DNA of 13,755 nucleotides, taken from Collinsella sp. (GTDB lineage: Bacteria; Actinomycetota; Coriobacteriia; Coriobacteriales; Coriobacteriaceae). The DNA is taken from contig JAGZQO010000008.1 of the NCBI GenBank assembly GCA_018382125.1, positions 74,515 to 88,269 of the forward strand, read 5' to 3'. Below the pieces are notes generated by a model. That model searched no databases. It worked only from the letters and a program-made list of their open reading frames with translations, and was not told the origin of the DNA. The position numbers were made by a program, and so were the translations under genes. Position 1 is the first letter of the stretch. Every line of letters starts with the position of its first letter. Positions 13,639-13,755 of the stretch are shown here, piece by piece.

Positions 13639-13672
13639 GAAGGGGGCTCCTTGCCAACAAGGAGCCCCCTTC
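13639..13672. terminator. 15-bp hairpin after polA
   Basis: GAAGGGGGCTCCTTG (13639-13653) and CAAGGAGCCCCCTTC (13658-13672) form a perfect 15-bp stem with a 4-nt loop, 34 nt past the polA stop. Neither side has a long U tract: plus continues ATTCC then ten A (13678-13687), and minus gives TGGTTTTGG. The position and strength still suggest termination, perhaps also for a gene entering from beyond the right edge. No gene can be supported in 13688-13755. Confidence 0.75.
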
Positions 13673-13755
13673 ATTCCAAAAAAAAAATCAGCCAAGTATC
13701 TAGACGCCAAGACGCCATCCAGGCGGCAAGCAAGTCACCGCAGGACCTGGCCGGG

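Noticed and set aside
13678..13687. Run of ten A
   Set aside because: On the plus strand it is not a terminator tail. On the minus strand the only preceding pairing is a 4-bp stem, so it cannot be assigned as a terminator; it may simply be AT-rich intergenic DNA.

Overview
The window looks like chromosomal core DNA of a GC-rich actinobacterium. The proteins resemble those of Coriobacteriia, probably Collinsella or a close relative. This is inferred from protein character, codon use and GAAAGG-type ribosome binding sites; no rRNA or other taxonomic marker is present. I see no mobile element, CRISPR array, tRNA or rRNA. Ten genes are recognisable and two are unknown, and almost all the sequence is accounted for.

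Layout. (1) 33-1773, minus strand: a phosphate module, a PiT-family phosphate transporter followed by its DUF47/PhoU-like partner. Its leader carries an odd three-codon ORF. (2) 1905-5194, plus strand: a small unknown protein, a seven-segment BI-1/YccA-type membrane protein, a PARG-like macro-fold protein (TIGR02452 type) and a cytoplasmic SGNH esterase. The last three are each followed by a clear hairpin and look like single-gene units. (3) 5208-7676, minus strand: thiamine pyrimidine synthesis, thiC behind a TPP riboswitch and then thiD behind its own -10 element. ThiC makes HMP-P and ThiD phosphorylates it to HMP-PP. (4) 7727-8248, plus strand: an unknown protein with one membrane anchor, divergent from thiC. 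(5) 8274-10690, minus strand: an M18 aminopeptidase followed by yaaA (peroxide/iron stress). yaaA is bracketed by two related long hairpins with the same outer arms. (6) 10857-13604, plus strand: DNA polymerase I with a degenerate proofreading domain, ending at a 15-bp hairpin.

No wholly new multi-gene system is evident. The signals most worth a second look are the paired TTGCGGTG-arm hairpins around yaaA, which look like members of a dispersed structured repeat. Next are the PARG-like protein that lacks the second glutamate of its signature, the mini-ORF in the phosphate transporter leader, and the 12-bp inverted repeat around the BI-1 gene's putative promoter. All intergenic stretches are shorter than 300 bases.
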